The notes under the pieces: model-generated
Seen by the model: the letters and a program-made list of their open reading frames with translations, nothing else
Databases searched by the model: none
What the model was told of the DNA's origin: nothing
Part shown: piece by piece, positions 17,039 through 25,774 of the stretch
Position numbering within the stretch: the stretch's first letter is position 1
Layout: each line of letters starts with the position of its first letter
NCBI GenBank assembly: GCA_019115145.1
Contig: DXED01000029.1
Span: forward strand, 74,762-138,761
Source: Claveliimonas intestinigallinarum
Lineage (GTDB): Bacteria; Bacillota; Clostridia; Lachnospirales; Lachnospiraceae
Direction of reading: 5' to 3'
Length of the DNA: 64,000 bases
Translations under genes and position numbers: made by a program

Positions 17039-18412
17039 TTGGATAAATTCATACATTCTGTCAAACTGGATAAAGATGCCTGCACAGGCTGCATCAACTG
17101 TATCAAATACTGCCCCACCCAGGCCATCCGGGTACACGGCGGAAAGGCCTCCATCAAGCCCCAGTTCTGCGTGGACTGCGGCCGGTGTATCCGGTACTGT
17201 CCCCACCACGCCAAGATCGCGGAGTCGGACTCTCTGGATGAGATGCATGATTATAAATACACGGTTGCTCTTCCCGCCCCCTCCCTCTACGCCCAGTTCA
17301 ACAATCTGACCAACGTGGACATTGTCCTCAACGCCCTACTCTCCATGGGCTTTGACGATGTCTTTGAGGTGAGCGCCGCGGCGGAGCTGGTGTCTGAGAT
17401 GACCCGCTCCTACATAGAAGAGCACAGGGACGAGGCTCCCTTTATCAGCAGCGCCTGTCCCACCATCGTGCGCATCATCCGGGTCCGCTTTCCCACCCTG
17501 ATCCCCCGGCTCCTTCCCATCCGGCCCCCGGTGGAGATCGCGGCACAGATTGCCAGAAAGCTTGCCATGGAGAGGACCGGACTTCCCTCCTCGGACATCG
17601 GGATCTTCTTCATCTCTCCCTGTCCCTCCAAGGTCACTTACGCCAAGGCTCCCCTGGGCATTGAGAAAAGCCAGATAGACAAGGTAGTTGCCATCAAGGA
17701 TGTGTACCCAATCCTCCTGTCCCACATGACCCAGGACGAGTCGGAGCTGCGCCCCCTCTCCACCTCCGGCCGGATCGGCATCGGCTGGAGCAACAGCGGA
17801 GGTGAGGCGGCCGGCCTCATAACGGACAATTATCTGGCAGCCGACGGCATCATGAACGTCCTGCGGGTGCTCAGCGATCTGGAGGACGAAAAATTCCACG
17901 GCCTTTTGTTCGTGGAGCTGAACGCCTGCAACGGAGGCTGCGTGGGCGGACCTCTGACTGTGGAAAACCCCTACGTGGCCACTGCCAAGACAAAGCGGCT
18001 CCATCGGTATCTGCCCGTCTCCGGCACTCATATGGAAGCCTGCCCGGATGTGGACTATCTGTGGGAAGAGTATGTGGAGTACGAGCCGGTCTTCCGCCTT
18101 GGGAGCAATTTCCGCGAAAGCTTTGAGATGATGGGTATGGTGGAGGACCTGACAGAGCAGCTTCCCGGCCTGGACTGCGGCTCCTGCGGCGCTCCCACCT
18201 GCCGGGCCCTGGCGGAGGATATCGTGCGGGGCGAGGCCTCCAGAAACGACTGTATCTATGAGTTTATCGAGTATATCCAGAGCCTCTCCGGCGACCTGTC
18301 CTACCTGACCACCGAGATGGAGGCTGCCGGACATATCAGTCCTGTGGATCTGCAGAACCTGCAGCACTCCATCGGCAAGCTGGCTCTGGAGCTGCGGAGA
18401 AAGGATGTGTGA
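17039..18412 (+). CDS. Putative sensory [FeFe] hydrogenase without PAS domain (group C/D-like)
   Basis: 457 aa, TTG start at 17039 with AAAGGAGG 7 nt upstream. Two [4Fe-4S] motifs (CTGCINCIKYC and CVDCGRCIRYC) precede an H-domain whose ligand Cys are kept in divergent motifs: SSACPTIV (Cys140), SPCPSKVTY (Cys195), NACNGGCVGG (Cys297, Cys301). A C-terminal Fe-S motif CGSCGAPTC follows. Unlike the protein at 363-2090 it lacks a PAS domain. It matches the hydrogenase-related protein encoded with RsbW-like and DRTGG genes next to hydABC in Thermotoga (TM1421). It probably binds an H-cluster and signals or regulates; catalytic turnover is unproven. Confidence 0.88.
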   Translation: MDKFIHSVKLDKDACTGCINCIKYCPTQAIRVHGGKASIKPQFCVDCGRCIRYCPHHAKIAESDSLDEMHDYKYTVALPAPSLYAQFNNLTNVDIVLNALLSMGFDDVFEVSAAAELVSEMTRSYIEEHRDEAPFISSACPTIVRIIRVRFPTLIPRLLPIRPPVEIAAQIARKLAMERTGLPSSDIGIFFISPCPSKVTYAKAPLGIEKSQIDKVVAIKDVYPILLSHMTQDESELRPLSTSGRIGIGWSNSGGEAAGLITDNYLAADGIMNVLRVLSDLEDEKFHGLLFVELNACNGGCVGGPLTVENPYVATAKTKRLHRYLPVSGTHMEACPDVDYLWEEYVEYEPVFRLGSNFRESFEMMGMVEDLTEQLPGLDCGSCGAPTCRALAEDIVRGEASRNDCIYEFIEYIQSLSGDLSYLTTEMEAAGHISPVDLQNLQHSIGKLALELRRKDV

Positions 18413-18415
18413 CAG

Positions 18416-18745
18416 ATGACTGCCGTGCGGGACCTGATCGAAAAAAATTGTTTTGAGCTGAAAAACCGGGGCAGAGCCGATAAGGCAGTGACGAAGGTGT
18501 TCTGCTGCGACCTGCTCAGCGTTGCCATGGGAAAGGCCCCCGAGGGCTGCGCCTGGGTCACTGTCATGGGAAACCGGAATACACTGGCAGTGGCCTCCCT
18601 GGCGGATGTCTCCTGTGTGATCCTGGCAGAGGGAGCTGCCCTCACACCGGAGGACCTGGCCTGCGCCGAAAAAGAAGAGATCACCGTGTTTTACACAGAG
18701 CTGCCCGTCTTCGAGGCAGCCCTGGCGGTGCATGGTCTGCTGTGA
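18416..18745 (+). CDS. Second DRTGG-like protein
   Basis: 109 aa. Weak DRTGG similarity: CCDLLSVAMGKAP, WVTVMGNRNTLAVASLADVSCVILAEG, AEKEEITVF. It follows the sensory hydrogenase gene by 3 nt and overlaps the PHP gene by 4 nt (GTGA), so it is translated in the same operon. It is often labelled a serine-kinase-like or DRTGG protein in this synteny. Function unknown, probably a regulatory partner. Confidence 0.75.
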   Translation: MTAVRDLIEKNCFELKNRGRADKAVTKVFCCDLLSVAMGKAPEGCAWVTVMGNRNTLAVASLADVSCVILAEGAALTPEDLACAEKEEITVFYTELPVFEAALAVHGLL

Positions 18746-19494
18746 GCATGCTCTACTACGACCTTCACATCCACTCCTGCCTCTCTCCCTGCGGCGACAA
18801 AGACATGACACCGGCCAACATCGCCGGCATGGCCGCCGTGAAGGGGCTGGATGTGATCGCCCTCACAGACCACAATTCCTGCCGGAACTGTCCCGCTGCC
18901 ATGAGGCACGCCGAGGATCTGGGTATTACCTTGATCCCGGGCATGGAGCTGACCACCTCCGAGGAGGTCCATGTAGTCTGTCTGTTTCCCACTCTTGAGG
19001 CGGCCATGGATTTCGACCAGTATGTGTATCTCCATCTTCTTCCCGTAAAAAACCGTCCGGACATTTTCGGAGAACAGCTGATCCTGGATGAGAAGGATCA
19101 GATCACAGGCACCTTAGAGAAGCTCCTGATCAATGCTACAGACATCCCCTTCTACCGGACAGAAGCTCTCGTGGCAGGATTCCACGGCCTCTGCTTTCCG
19201 GCCCACCTGGACAGATCCTCCACCAGCCTGCTATCCAACCTGGGCTTTATCCCCCCGGAGAGCACTTTCCGTTGCGCGGAAATCCGCGATCTCACAAAGC
19301 TGCATCAGCTAAGGAGAGACCACCCCTATCTGGAGAGCTGCCGCATCCTCTCAAATTCAGATGCCCACTATCTCTGGGACATCAGAGAGCCGGATCTGCA
19401 GATCCCCTGCGCCTCCCGCAGCATACCGGATATACTGGAGGTCCTGTCTGCGCCCCCGGCATATATCCAACATGCCGGGGATCGCAGGGATTGA
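18742..19494 (+). CDS. PHP-domain phosphoesterase
   Basis: 250 aa. PHP motifs with metal-binding His/Asp are visible: YYDLHIHSCLSPCG, IALTDHNS, IPGMELTTSEE, FPAHLDRSS and SNSDAHYLWD. PHP enzymes hydrolyse phosphoesters such as histidinol phosphate or nucleotides; no substrate is evident. It starts at GTG 18742 (overlapping the previous stop) or ATG 18748. It is the last gene of the sensory cluster, and the promoter of the cobalt transport operon overlaps its stop codon. Confidence 0.88.
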   Translation: MSMLYYDLHIHSCLSPCGDKDMTPANIAGMAAVKGLDVIALTDHNSCRNCPAAMRHAEDLGITLIPGMELTTSEEVHVVCLFPTLEAAMDFDQYVYLHLLPVKNRPDIFGEQLILDEKDQITGTLEKLLINATDIPFYRTEALVAGFHGLCFPAHLDRSSTSLLSNLGFIPPESTFRCAEIRDLTKLHQLRRDHPYLESCRILSNSDAHYLWDIREPDLQIPCASRSIPDILEVLSAPPAYIQHAGDRRD

Positions 19495-19519
19495 CTTGCC
19501 CCTGCAGGTGTGCTATCCT
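19491..19519 (+). promoter_or_regulatory. Promoter of cbiMNQO-cbiK
   Basis: TTGACT (19491-19496), 17-nt spacer, TATCCT (19514-19519). The -35 box overlaps the stop codon of the PHP gene. Confidence 0.6.
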
Positions 19520-19540
19520 GTGGTAAGAAAATCAGATACA

Positions 19541-19731
19541 TACAGGTGCCCTGCCATCTCACAAAAGAAACGGCAGGGATAATAGGGAAACAGGTGCAAG
19601 TCCTGTACGGTCCCGCCGCTGTAAGGAGGGAACAGTCTTTATGGTCCACTGTGTCCGGGTCATTCACACTCAGGGATATGGGAAGGCAAAGGCTGTGCGG
19701 ATCTCCAAGTCAGAAGACCTGCCTGCTTGTA
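19541..19731 (+). promoter_or_regulatory. Cobalamin riboswitch upstream of cbiM
   Basis: Shows the 5' AGGTGCC block, the core GGTGCAAGTCCTG, CCCGCCGCTGTAA, and the 3' B12-box-like part AAGTCAGAAGACCTGCCT. It precedes the cobalt transporter, a classic target. Binding of cobalamin is expected to lower expression. The expression platform is in the following 190 nt. Confidence 0.9.
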
Positions 19732-19812
19732 GGGAACTGCCGTCTGTCACGGAGTATGATGAGAGGTATGGAAACGGAAGACAGAGCCGCCCGGTCTGCT
19801 TCTGTATTTTTG

Positions 19813-19842
19813 ATGCCCCTGTTGCGATCCCGACAGGGGCAT
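19813..19842 (+). terminator. Hairpin in the riboswitch expression platform
   Basis: 10-bp stem ATGCCCCTGT / ACAGGGGCAT (19813-19822, 19833-19842) followed by a short ATTTAT. It may be a weak terminator or part of a translational switch before the cbiM ribosome site. Confidence 0.5.
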
Positions 19843-19921
19843 TTATCTGATACCGGCACACAGCGCCGGATCATACATACAGATACCCACACGGTATGAA
19901 ATGAAGGAGGATCAACACAAT

Positions 19922-20686
19922 ATGACAAACAAATCTATGGCACACCGCGAAAAACTGCTGGTGGCTCTCGCCGGCGTCTTCGCCCTGTCCCTTGCGGCGG
20001 CGCCGGAGGCAAACGCCATGCACATCATGGAGGGCTATCTGCCCGGGGGCTTCTGCATCGCCTGGGGCGTTTTATGTCTTCCCTTTGTGCTGGCAGGCTT
20101 TTTCTCTATCCGAAGGACCGTACAGGAAAACCGGAAGGCACTCATACTGCTGGCCATGTCCGGGGCCTTTATCTTCGTGATCTCCTCTCTGAAAATCCCC
20201 TCTGTCACCGGGAGCTGCTCCCACATGACAGGGACAGGACTTGGAGCCATCCTTTTCGGCCCCTCCTGCGTCAGCATCCTGGGCGTCATCGTCCTTCTCT
20301 TCCAGGCCATCCTGCTGGCTCACGGAGGACTGACCACCCTGGGAGCCAACACCTTCTCCATGGCCATCGCAGGCCCCTTTCTCGCCTGGGGACTGTACGC
20401 ACTCCTCAGCAGGCTGAGGGTCAACCGGAGAGTGTCCATCTTCCTTTCTGCCGCTCTGGGAGACCTCTTCACCTACTGCGTGACCAGCCTGCAGCTTGCC
20501 CTGGCCTATCCGTCCCAGCAGGGGGGAGTGGCCGCCTCCGCCCTGAAATTTCTGGGTGTCTTTGCCCCCACACAGGTGCCTCTTGCTGTCATCGAGGGAA
20601 TACTCACAGTGGTCATCGTCATCGCTCTTGAGTCCTACGCACAGCCGGAGCTGAAGCTGATCGGCTACTACAGGGAGGTAAAATAG
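19922..20686 (+). CDS. cbiM: Cobalt ECF transporter substrate-binding subunit CbiM
   Basis: 254 aa. A signal peptide ends at ANA just before MHIMEGYLP, the mature N-terminus whose free amine and His coordinate the metal in this family. About six hydrophobic segments follow, with the conserved CSHMTGTGLGAILFGP and LGANTFSMAIAGP blocks. With CbiN, CbiQ and CbiO it imports Co2+ across the membrane. Start chosen at 19922; AAGGAGG lies 11 nt upstream. First gene after the cobalamin riboswitch. Confidence 0.95.
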   Translation: MTNKSMAHREKLLVALAGVFALSLAAAPEANAMHIMEGYLPGGFCIAWGVLCLPFVLAGFFSIRRTVQENRKALILLAMSGAFIFVISSLKIPSVTGSCSHMTGTGLGAILFGPSCVSILGVIVLLFQAILLAHGGLTTLGANTFSMAIAGPFLAWGLYALLSRLRVNRRVSIFLSAALGDLFTYCVTSLQLALAYPSQQGGVAASALKFLGVFAPTQVPLAVIEGILTVVIVIALESYAQPELKLIGYYREVK

Positions 20687-20687
20687 G

Positions 20688-21077
20688 ATGAAGAAGAAAC
20701 ATATGAGCAAAAATACAAAAACCGTGCTTATCCTGCTTGTTATCGCTGTCCTCATCGCCGTAGTCCCCCTCTTTGCACGGAAGGGAGCTTCCTTCGGCGG
20801 GTCCGACGACGCAGGCAGCGTCATGGTGGAGGAAGTCAGAGGCGCATCCTACGAGCCCTGGTCCACTCCTGTCCTGGAAAATCTTCTGGGCGGCGAGCTG
20901 CCTGGAGAGGTAGAGAGCCTCATCTTCTGCGTCCAGACCGGCATCGGCGTTGGCATCATCGCCTTCTGCATGGGCCGCCTTGTAGAGCGGAAAAAATGGA
21001 TGAAAAAATATGAGAAGGAGCAGGAAGAAACGGAAGAAGACGGAGGGATTGCAAGAGACTATGCTGGAGATAGATAA
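20688..21077 (+). CDS. cbiN: Cobalt transport accessory protein CbiN
   Basis: 129 aa with two membrane segments (VLILLVIAVLIAVVPLF and the segment in VGIIAFCMG) and between them the extracytoplasmic FGGSDD...YEPWSTPVLE region typical of CbiN. The Lys/Glu-rich C-terminal tail is cytoplasmic. CbiN aids Co2+ loading of CbiM. It begins 1 nt after the cbiM stop, with GGAGGT in the end of cbiM. Confidence 0.93.
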   Translation: MKKKHMSKNTKTVLILLVIAVLIAVVPLFARKGASFGGSDDAGSVMVEEVRGASYEPWSTPVLENLLGGELPGEVESLIFCVQTGIGVGIIAFCMGRLVERKKWMKKYEKEQEETEEDGGIARDYAGDR

Positions 21078-21861
21078 GCTCTGCTACACATCAAAGCTGC
21101 GGTATGTGAACGCCGGGGAAAAGTGTTTCTTTTCCCTGGCTTCTGTCATACTCTGCATTGTCAGCCGGTCCGTCCCGGCGGCCCTTCTCCTCCTTATCGC
21201 CTCCACGTACCTGACTGTGAGAAAGGGCGGTATTTCTATAAAGCGCTGGCTGAGATACATGACTCTGCCCCTTACGTTTCTGCTCCTTGGCACAGGAGCC
21301 ATCCTGGTCAATATCTCCCGGACTCCCCTGGACGCCTTTGCCCTGCCTGTGGGCTCTCTCTATCTGACCGGGAGCCGGGCGGGAGTGCTGCAGGCCGCGC
21401 AGCTGATCCTGACAGCCCTCTCCAGCGTGTCTGCCCTCTTCTTCCTGTCCTTCAATACACCCATGACAGACATACTGGGCGTGCTGAAGGCCTGCCGGCT
21501 GCCCCGCCTTCTCATTGAACTTATGATGCTCACCTACCGGTTCATTTTCCTGCTCCTGGAAAACGCCTCCGCCATGCTCCTCTCCCAGGACGCCAGGCTG
21601 GGGAACCGGGACCTGCGGACAGCCTTCAGGTCCCGGGGCATGCTGGCCTCCATGCTCTTTATACGGGCCATGAGACAGGCCGGCTCCCTCTACGATGCCA
21701 TGGAGGCCCGGTGCTACGACGGACAGATCCGGGTGCTGGAGGAGCAACACCCGCCCAGAAGGCGGGAAATCCTCTCCATAGCAGTGTTTGAGGCAGTACT
21801 CCTCCTGCTGGCCCTGCTTCCCTTCGCAGCCGGAGCCGCGGGAGCAGGTGCATGGCTGTAG
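21061..21861 (+). CDS. cbiQ: Cobalt ECF transporter transmembrane subunit CbiQ
   Basis: 266 aa, several membrane segments. The family coupling motif is present in the C-terminal half (ARLGNRDLRTAFRSRG and DAMEARCYDGQI), where Ala-Arg motifs contact CbiO. It overlaps the end of cbiN by 17 nt; ATG 21061 gives the usual N-terminus MLEIDKLCY. Confidence 0.93.
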   Translation: MLEIDKLCYTSKLRYVNAGEKCFFSLASVILCIVSRSVPAALLLLIASTYLTVRKGGISIKRWLRYMTLPLTFLLLGTGAILVNISRTPLDAFALPVGSLYLTGSRAGVLQAAQLILTALSSVSALFFLSFNTPMTDILGVLKACRLPRLLIELMMLTYRFIFLLLENASAMLLSQDARLGNRDLRTAFRSRGMLASMLFIRAMRQAGSLYDAMEARCYDGQIRVLEEQHPPRRREILSIAVFEAVLLLLALLPFAAGAAGAGAWL

Positions 21862-21877
21862 AACAGAAAGGATGACT

Positions 21878-22735
21878 ATGAACGATCTTATTCTTGAAGC
21901 GAGACATGTATCATACTCTTACGGCAGCGGGGAGACGCCCTCCTTGAAGGACCTGTCCCTGTCCATCCGCCGGGGCAGACGCACCGCGGTCATGGGCGCC
22001 AACGGCTCGGGGAAATCCACCTTTTTCCTCTGCTGCAACGGCATCCTGCGGCCGGACGAAGGTCAGATATACTACAATGGCCAGCCCCTCTCCTACCGGA
22101 AGAAGGACCTCCTCTCTCTGCGGGAGAAGGTGGGCATCGTGTTCCAGGACCCGGACATGCAGCTCTTCTGCGCCAGCGTGTACCAGGAGATTTCCTTTGG
22201 TCCTCTCAACCTGGGACTTCCCAGGGAGGAGGCCGCCAGGGAGGTGGAGGCAGTCATCCGGCGGCTGGGCATCACTCCCTTCCGCCACCGCCCCGCCCAC
22301 GCCTTAAGCGGCGGTCAGAAAAAGCAGGTGGCTCTGGCGGACATCCTTGTCATGCACCCGGAGCTCCTCATCCTGGACGAGCCCTTTGCCGCCCTGGACC
22401 CCAGCCATGTCCACATCATCCGCGACATGATACGGGACCTGGAAAAGGACAGCTCCCCCTCCGGCCCCCTGACTGTCGTCATCGCCACCCACGACACGGA
22501 CTTTGCCCTGGAGTGGGCAGATGAGGTCATCCTCTTCAGCGAGGGACAGGTGCTGGCCCAGGGAGCTCCCGCCTCCGTCCTGACAGACCGGGAGCTGCTG
22601 GCCCGGGCCAGCCTGGATCTACCCGGCGTCATAAAGGTCTTTGAGAGCCTGCAGGCGGCGGGACTTCTGGGGGCGGACCTTCCCGCCCCGAAGCATCTTG
22701 ACCAGCTCACCGACTATATCAGACACACTGTATAA
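21878..22735 (+). CDS. cbiO: Cobalt ECF transporter ATP-binding subunit CbiO
   Basis: 285 aa. Walker A GANGSGKST, Q-loop FQDPDMQLF, signature LSGGQKKQVALA, Walker B LLILDEPFAALDP and His switch IATHDTDFA are all intact. It energises Co2+ uptake by CbiMNQ. ATG 21878 is 6 nt after AAAGG; the ATG at 21872 is too close. The last ~50 residues are a variable domain. Confidence 0.95.
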   Translation: MNDLILEARHVSYSYGSGETPSLKDLSLSIRRGRRTAVMGANGSGKSTFFLCCNGILRPDEGQIYYNGQPLSYRKKDLLSLREKVGIVFQDPDMQLFCASVYQEISFGPLNLGLPREEAAREVEAVIRRLGITPFRHRPAHALSGGQKKQVALADILVMHPELLILDEPFAALDPSHVHIIRDMIRDLEKDSSPSGPLTVVIATHDTDFALEWADEVILFSEGQVLAQGAPASVLTDRELLARASLDLPGVIKVFESLQAAGLLGADLPAPKHLDQLTDYIRHTV

Positions 22736-22777
22736 ATGTCAGACACACTTCGTAAAGATCAGGTACACTTGTATAAA
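22718..22777 (+). repeat. Three imperfect direct repeats around the cbiO stop
   Basis: ATCAGACACACTGTATAA, then GTCAGACACACTTCGTAAA, then ATCAGGTACACTTGTATAA, each about 20 nt apart. The first includes the cbiO stop codon and the others fill the cbiO-cbiK gap. It is probably a small local triplication. Confidence 0.6.
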
Positions 22778-22795
22778 AACATAAGGAGAATAGAC

Positions 22796-23575
22796 ATGGA
22801 ACACAGAGGACTCCTGGTTGTCAGCTTTGGCACCAGCTATCCGGAGACAAGAAAGAAAAATATCGAACATATAGAGAGCCTTCTGTCCGCGGCCTTCCGG
22901 GACAGGACCTTCTACCACGCCTACACAAGCGGCATGATACGCAGGAAGCTGCGGGAGCGGGACCAGCTCCTCATCCCCAGCGTGAAGGAGGCAGTCCAGG
23001 CGGCTCTGGAGGACGGGGTCAGGGACCTCCTCGTCCAGCCCACCCACATCATGAACGGCATTGAGAATGACCAGATGAAGGAGGACGTGCAGAGCTTTGC
23101 GGACCAGTTTGACAGGATTTCTATCGGCGCTCCCCTCATCTCCAGCACAGAGGACCAGTTTGCAGTCATAGAGGCCCTGATGGGAGAACTTCCCTCCCTC
23201 TCAGACCAGGAGGCCCTGGTCTTTATGGGACACGGCAGCACCCACTATGCCAACACTCTCTATGCCGCCCTGGACTACGCCTTCAAGCAGGCCGGGCACC
23301 CGGGCGTGTACGTGGGCACGGTGGAGGCCTTCCCTGACGCCCGGGCCGTGCTGTCTCAGCTGAGAGAAAAGGACATCCGGCGGGTGTACCTGACGCCCTT
23401 CATGCTGGTGGCAGGGGACCACGCGTGCAACGACCTGGCCGGGGAGGACGAGGACTCCTGGGACAGCATCTTCAAAGCGGAGGGGTACGAGACCTGCTGC
23501 ATTTTAAAAGGCCTGGGAGAGTACGACGGCATCTGTGACCTCTACGTCCGCCACGCCCTTCAGGCCCTTCTCTGA
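22796..23575 (+). CDS. cbiK: Sirohydrochlorin cobaltochelatase CbiK
   Basis: 259 aa. SFGTSYPETRKKNIEHIE at the N-terminus, FMGHGSTHYAN with the first catalytic His, and PFMLVAGDHACNDLAGEDEDSW with the second His are typical of CbiK. It inserts Co2+ into sirohydrochlorin, the committing step of the anaerobic B12 route; CbiK can also insert iron for siroheme. ATG 22796 follows AAGGAGAA. Its stop is 3 nt from the convergent cbiC stop. Confidence 0.94.
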   Translation: MEHRGLLVVSFGTSYPETRKKNIEHIESLLSAAFRDRTFYHAYTSGMIRRKLRERDQLLIPSVKEAVQAALEDGVRDLLVQPTHIMNGIENDQMKEDVQSFADQFDRISIGAPLISSTEDQFAVIEALMGELPSLSDQEALVFMGHGSTHYANTLYAALDYAFKQAGHPGVYVGTVEAFPDARAVLSQLREKDIRRVYLTPFMLVAGDHACNDLAGEDEDSWDSIFKAEGYETCCILKGLGEYDGICDLYVRHALQALL

Positions 23576-23578
23576 TTT

Positions 23579-24232
23579 CTATTTCACACCATCCCGCGCC
23601 ATGTACAGGATGGCGTTGCAGATGGCGGCGGCAATATTGCTGCCGCCCTTTCTTCCTTTCGCCACGATGGATGGCACGTCTCTTTCCAGGAGCAGCTCCT
23701 TGGCTGCCACCACGTTGACAAATCCCACCGGCACGCCGATCACCAGGGCAGGGGACAGCTCCCCCGCGTCCATGAGGCTGCATATCTCCACAAGGGCGGT
23801 GGGGGCGTTCCCCACCGCCAGGATGAGGGGGCGCTCCGTCTCCCTTGAGAGGGCCGCCGCCTTCCTCATGCTGGCCACTGCCCGGGTAGTCCCCTCTCTC
23901 TTTGCGGCCTCCGCCACATCGGGGTCGGCCATGAAGCAGAGGACCTCCCCGCCGAAGGAGGCAAGGGTCTTCTTGCTGACTCCAGCCTTTCCCATATTTG
24001 TGTCCGTGACGATGAGGGCTCCGGACCGGATGGCCTCCAGCGCCTTTCTCACAGCCCCCGGGGAGAAGACCAGATTGTCCGCATAATCGAAATCCGCACT
24101 TGTGTGGATGCATCTCTTTATGACAGGCTCCTCCAGGGGGTCAAAGGTCCTGTCCCCCAGTTCCTGGGTGATGATCTCAAAGCTCCTTTTCTCAATGTCT
24201 CCCGGCAGCACCTGCTCCAGCTTCTCTGTCAT
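23579..24232 (-). CDS. cbiC: Cobalt-precorrin-8 methylmutase CbiC
   Basis: 217 aa. The catalytic His is in IHTSADFDYADN (~residue 43); DTNMGKAGVS and GVPVGFVNVVAAKE are conserved. It moves the methyl group from C11 to C12, giving cobyrinic acid. Last gene of the minus-strand cob operon, 30 nt after cbiP. Confidence 0.95.
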   Translation of the reverse strand: MTEKLEQVLPGDIEKRSFEIITQELGDRTFDPLEEPVIKRCIHTSADFDYADNLVFSPGAVRKALEAIRSGALIVTDTNMGKAGVSKKTLASFGGEVLCFMADPDVAEAAKREGTTRAVASMRKAAALSRETERPLILAVGNAPTALVEICSLMDAGELSPALVIGVPVGFVNVVAAKELLLERDVPSIVAKGRKGGSNIAAAICNAILYMARDGVK

Positions 24233-24262
24233 AGCTCTTCTGTCTCCTTCTCTGTGTATTCA

Positions 24263-25774
24263 CTACAGCCCCTCACCGATGATACGGTACACCGCCTCCA
24301 TATCGAGAGAGGCCCGCAGCTCTTTTGCCAGCAGTCTGTACTGGCTCTCCTTGTAGGTCCTGAAATCTGTTCCTTCCCCCACAGCCTCCAGGGTGATGCC
24401 CTTCGCCGCAGCCAGCTTCTCAAGGATGGCATCGGACATCTCCCGGCTGTCAAAGATGCCGTGGATGTAGGTCCCAGCCGCATTGCCCCGGCAGATGCCC
24501 AGGACCCGGTCCCCCCTTCTGGCCATGACCTGCACCTCCGCCAGCTCTGGCGAGGTCTCTGTATCTCCCATATGGATCTCATATCCCTCGTAGCTTCGCC
24601 CGGAGAGCGCTTGCCAGAATCCCTCCAGCTGCTCCGTCTGCCCCTCCGTCCGGGTGGTCACCTTGGAGCGTCCAAAGACGGTCCGCATCGGAAGGAGCCC
24701 CATCCCCCGCATGGAGCCGCCGGCTTCCACTCCGCAGGGATCCTCGAGCTCCTCCCCCATCATCTGGTAACCGCCGCAGATGCCAAAGACAGGCACCCCC
24801 TTTCCGGCCAGCTTCAGGATGGAGGCCTCCAGTCCGGACATCCGCAGCCACCGCAGGTCCTCCATGGTATTCTTGCTCCCGGGCAGGATGACAAGGTCCG
24901 GCTCCTTCAGCTGCCGCGCGCCGGAAACGTAGCGGACACCGGCACAGGGCCGGCTCTCCAGGGGCGCCATGTCTGTGTAGTTGGAAATCCTGGGGAGCCG
25001 GATGACGGCAATATCCAGAATCCCGGGCTTTGCTTTTTCCCCGTCCTCCCGCAGCCTCTCGGAAATGCTGTCCTCCTCCTCGATATCCGCCTGTATCATA
25101 GGCACAACGCCCACCACCGGGATGCGGGTCTTCTCCTCCAGCATGGCAATGCCCGGCTCCAGGATGGTCTTGTCCCCCCGGAATTTGTTGATGACAAGCC
25201 CTTTGATACGGGCTCTCTCCTCTTCTTCCAGAAGGGCGGCCGTGCCGTAGAGCTGAGCAAAGACGCCCCCTCTGTCAATGTCTCCGGCCAAAAGCACGGG
25301 AGCCTCCAGCATCCGGGCCAGGCCCATGTTCACAATGTCATTTTCCTTCAGGTTGATCTCTGCCGGGCTGCCGGCCCCTTCCACCACGATGACATCGTAC
25401 TGGTCAGCCAGCTTCCGGTACGCCTCCAGGATGACCGGGACCAGCTTCCTTTTGTAGGCAAAATACTCCCGGGCGCTCATGTTTCCCAGCACCTTCCCCA
25501 TGACGATGACCTGGGAGCCTGTGTCCGTGGTGGGCTTTAGGAGGATCGGGTTCATAAGGACAGAGGGCTCTGTCCCGGCGGCCTCCGCCTGGACTACCTG
25601 GGCTCTCCCCATCTCCAGCCCCTCCGCCGTGATGTAGGAGTTGAGGGCCATATTCTGGGACTTGAAGGGGGCGACGCGCAGCCCGTCCTCCTTCAGTATC
25701 CGGCACAGTCCCGCTGTGAGGAGGCTCTTGCCCGCCCCGGACATAGTCCCCTGTATCATGATCACTTTTGCCAT
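24263..25774 (-). CDS. cbiP: Cobyric acid synthase CbiP (CobQ)
   Basis: 503 aa. P-loop-like dethiobiotin-synthetase-type N-domain (IQGTMSGAGKSLLTAG, SQNMALNS, VEGAGSPAEIN) and a class I glutaminase-like C-domain with nucleophile FGICGGYQMMG and the His in GTYIHGIFDS. It amidates side chains b, d, e and g of adenosyl-cobyrinic a,c-diamide using glutamine and ATP. ATG 25774 overlaps the cobD end by 13 nt. Confidence 0.95.
   Translation of the reverse strand: MAKVIMIQGTMSGAGKSLLTAGLCRILKEDGLRVAPFKSQNMALNSYITAEGLEMGRAQVVQAEAAGTEPSVLMNPILLKPTTDTGSQVIVMGKVLGNMSAREYFAYKRKLVPVILEAYRKLADQYDVIVVEGAGSPAEINLKENDIVNMGLARMLEAPVLLAGDIDRGGVFAQLYGTAALLEEEERARIKGLVINKFRGDKTILEPGIAMLEEKTRIPVVGVVPMIQADIEEEDSISERLREDGEKAKPGILDIAVIRLPRISNYTDMAPLESRPCAGVRYVSGARQLKEPDLVILPGSKNTMEDLRWLRMSGLEASILKLAGKGVPVFGICGGYQMMGEELEDPCGVEAGGSMRGMGLLPMRTVFGRSKVTTRTEGQTEQLEGFWQALSGRSYEGYEIHMGDTETSPELAEVQVMARRGDRVLGICRGNAAGTYIHGIFDSREMSDAILEKLAAAKGITLEAVGEGTDFRTYKESQYRLLAKELRASLDMEAVYRIIGEGL

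Noticed and set aside
17336..18811. 491-aa minus-strand ORF opposite the PAS-less sensory hydrogenase
   Set aside because: Antisense shadow; the plus-strand frame has intact Fe-S and H-cluster motifs.
24104..25540. Long plus-strand ORF (478 aa) opposite cbiP
   Set aside because: It mirrors the strong codon bias of cbiP on the other strand, lacks a ribosome site and has no recognisable motif; cbiP has all catalytic motifs.
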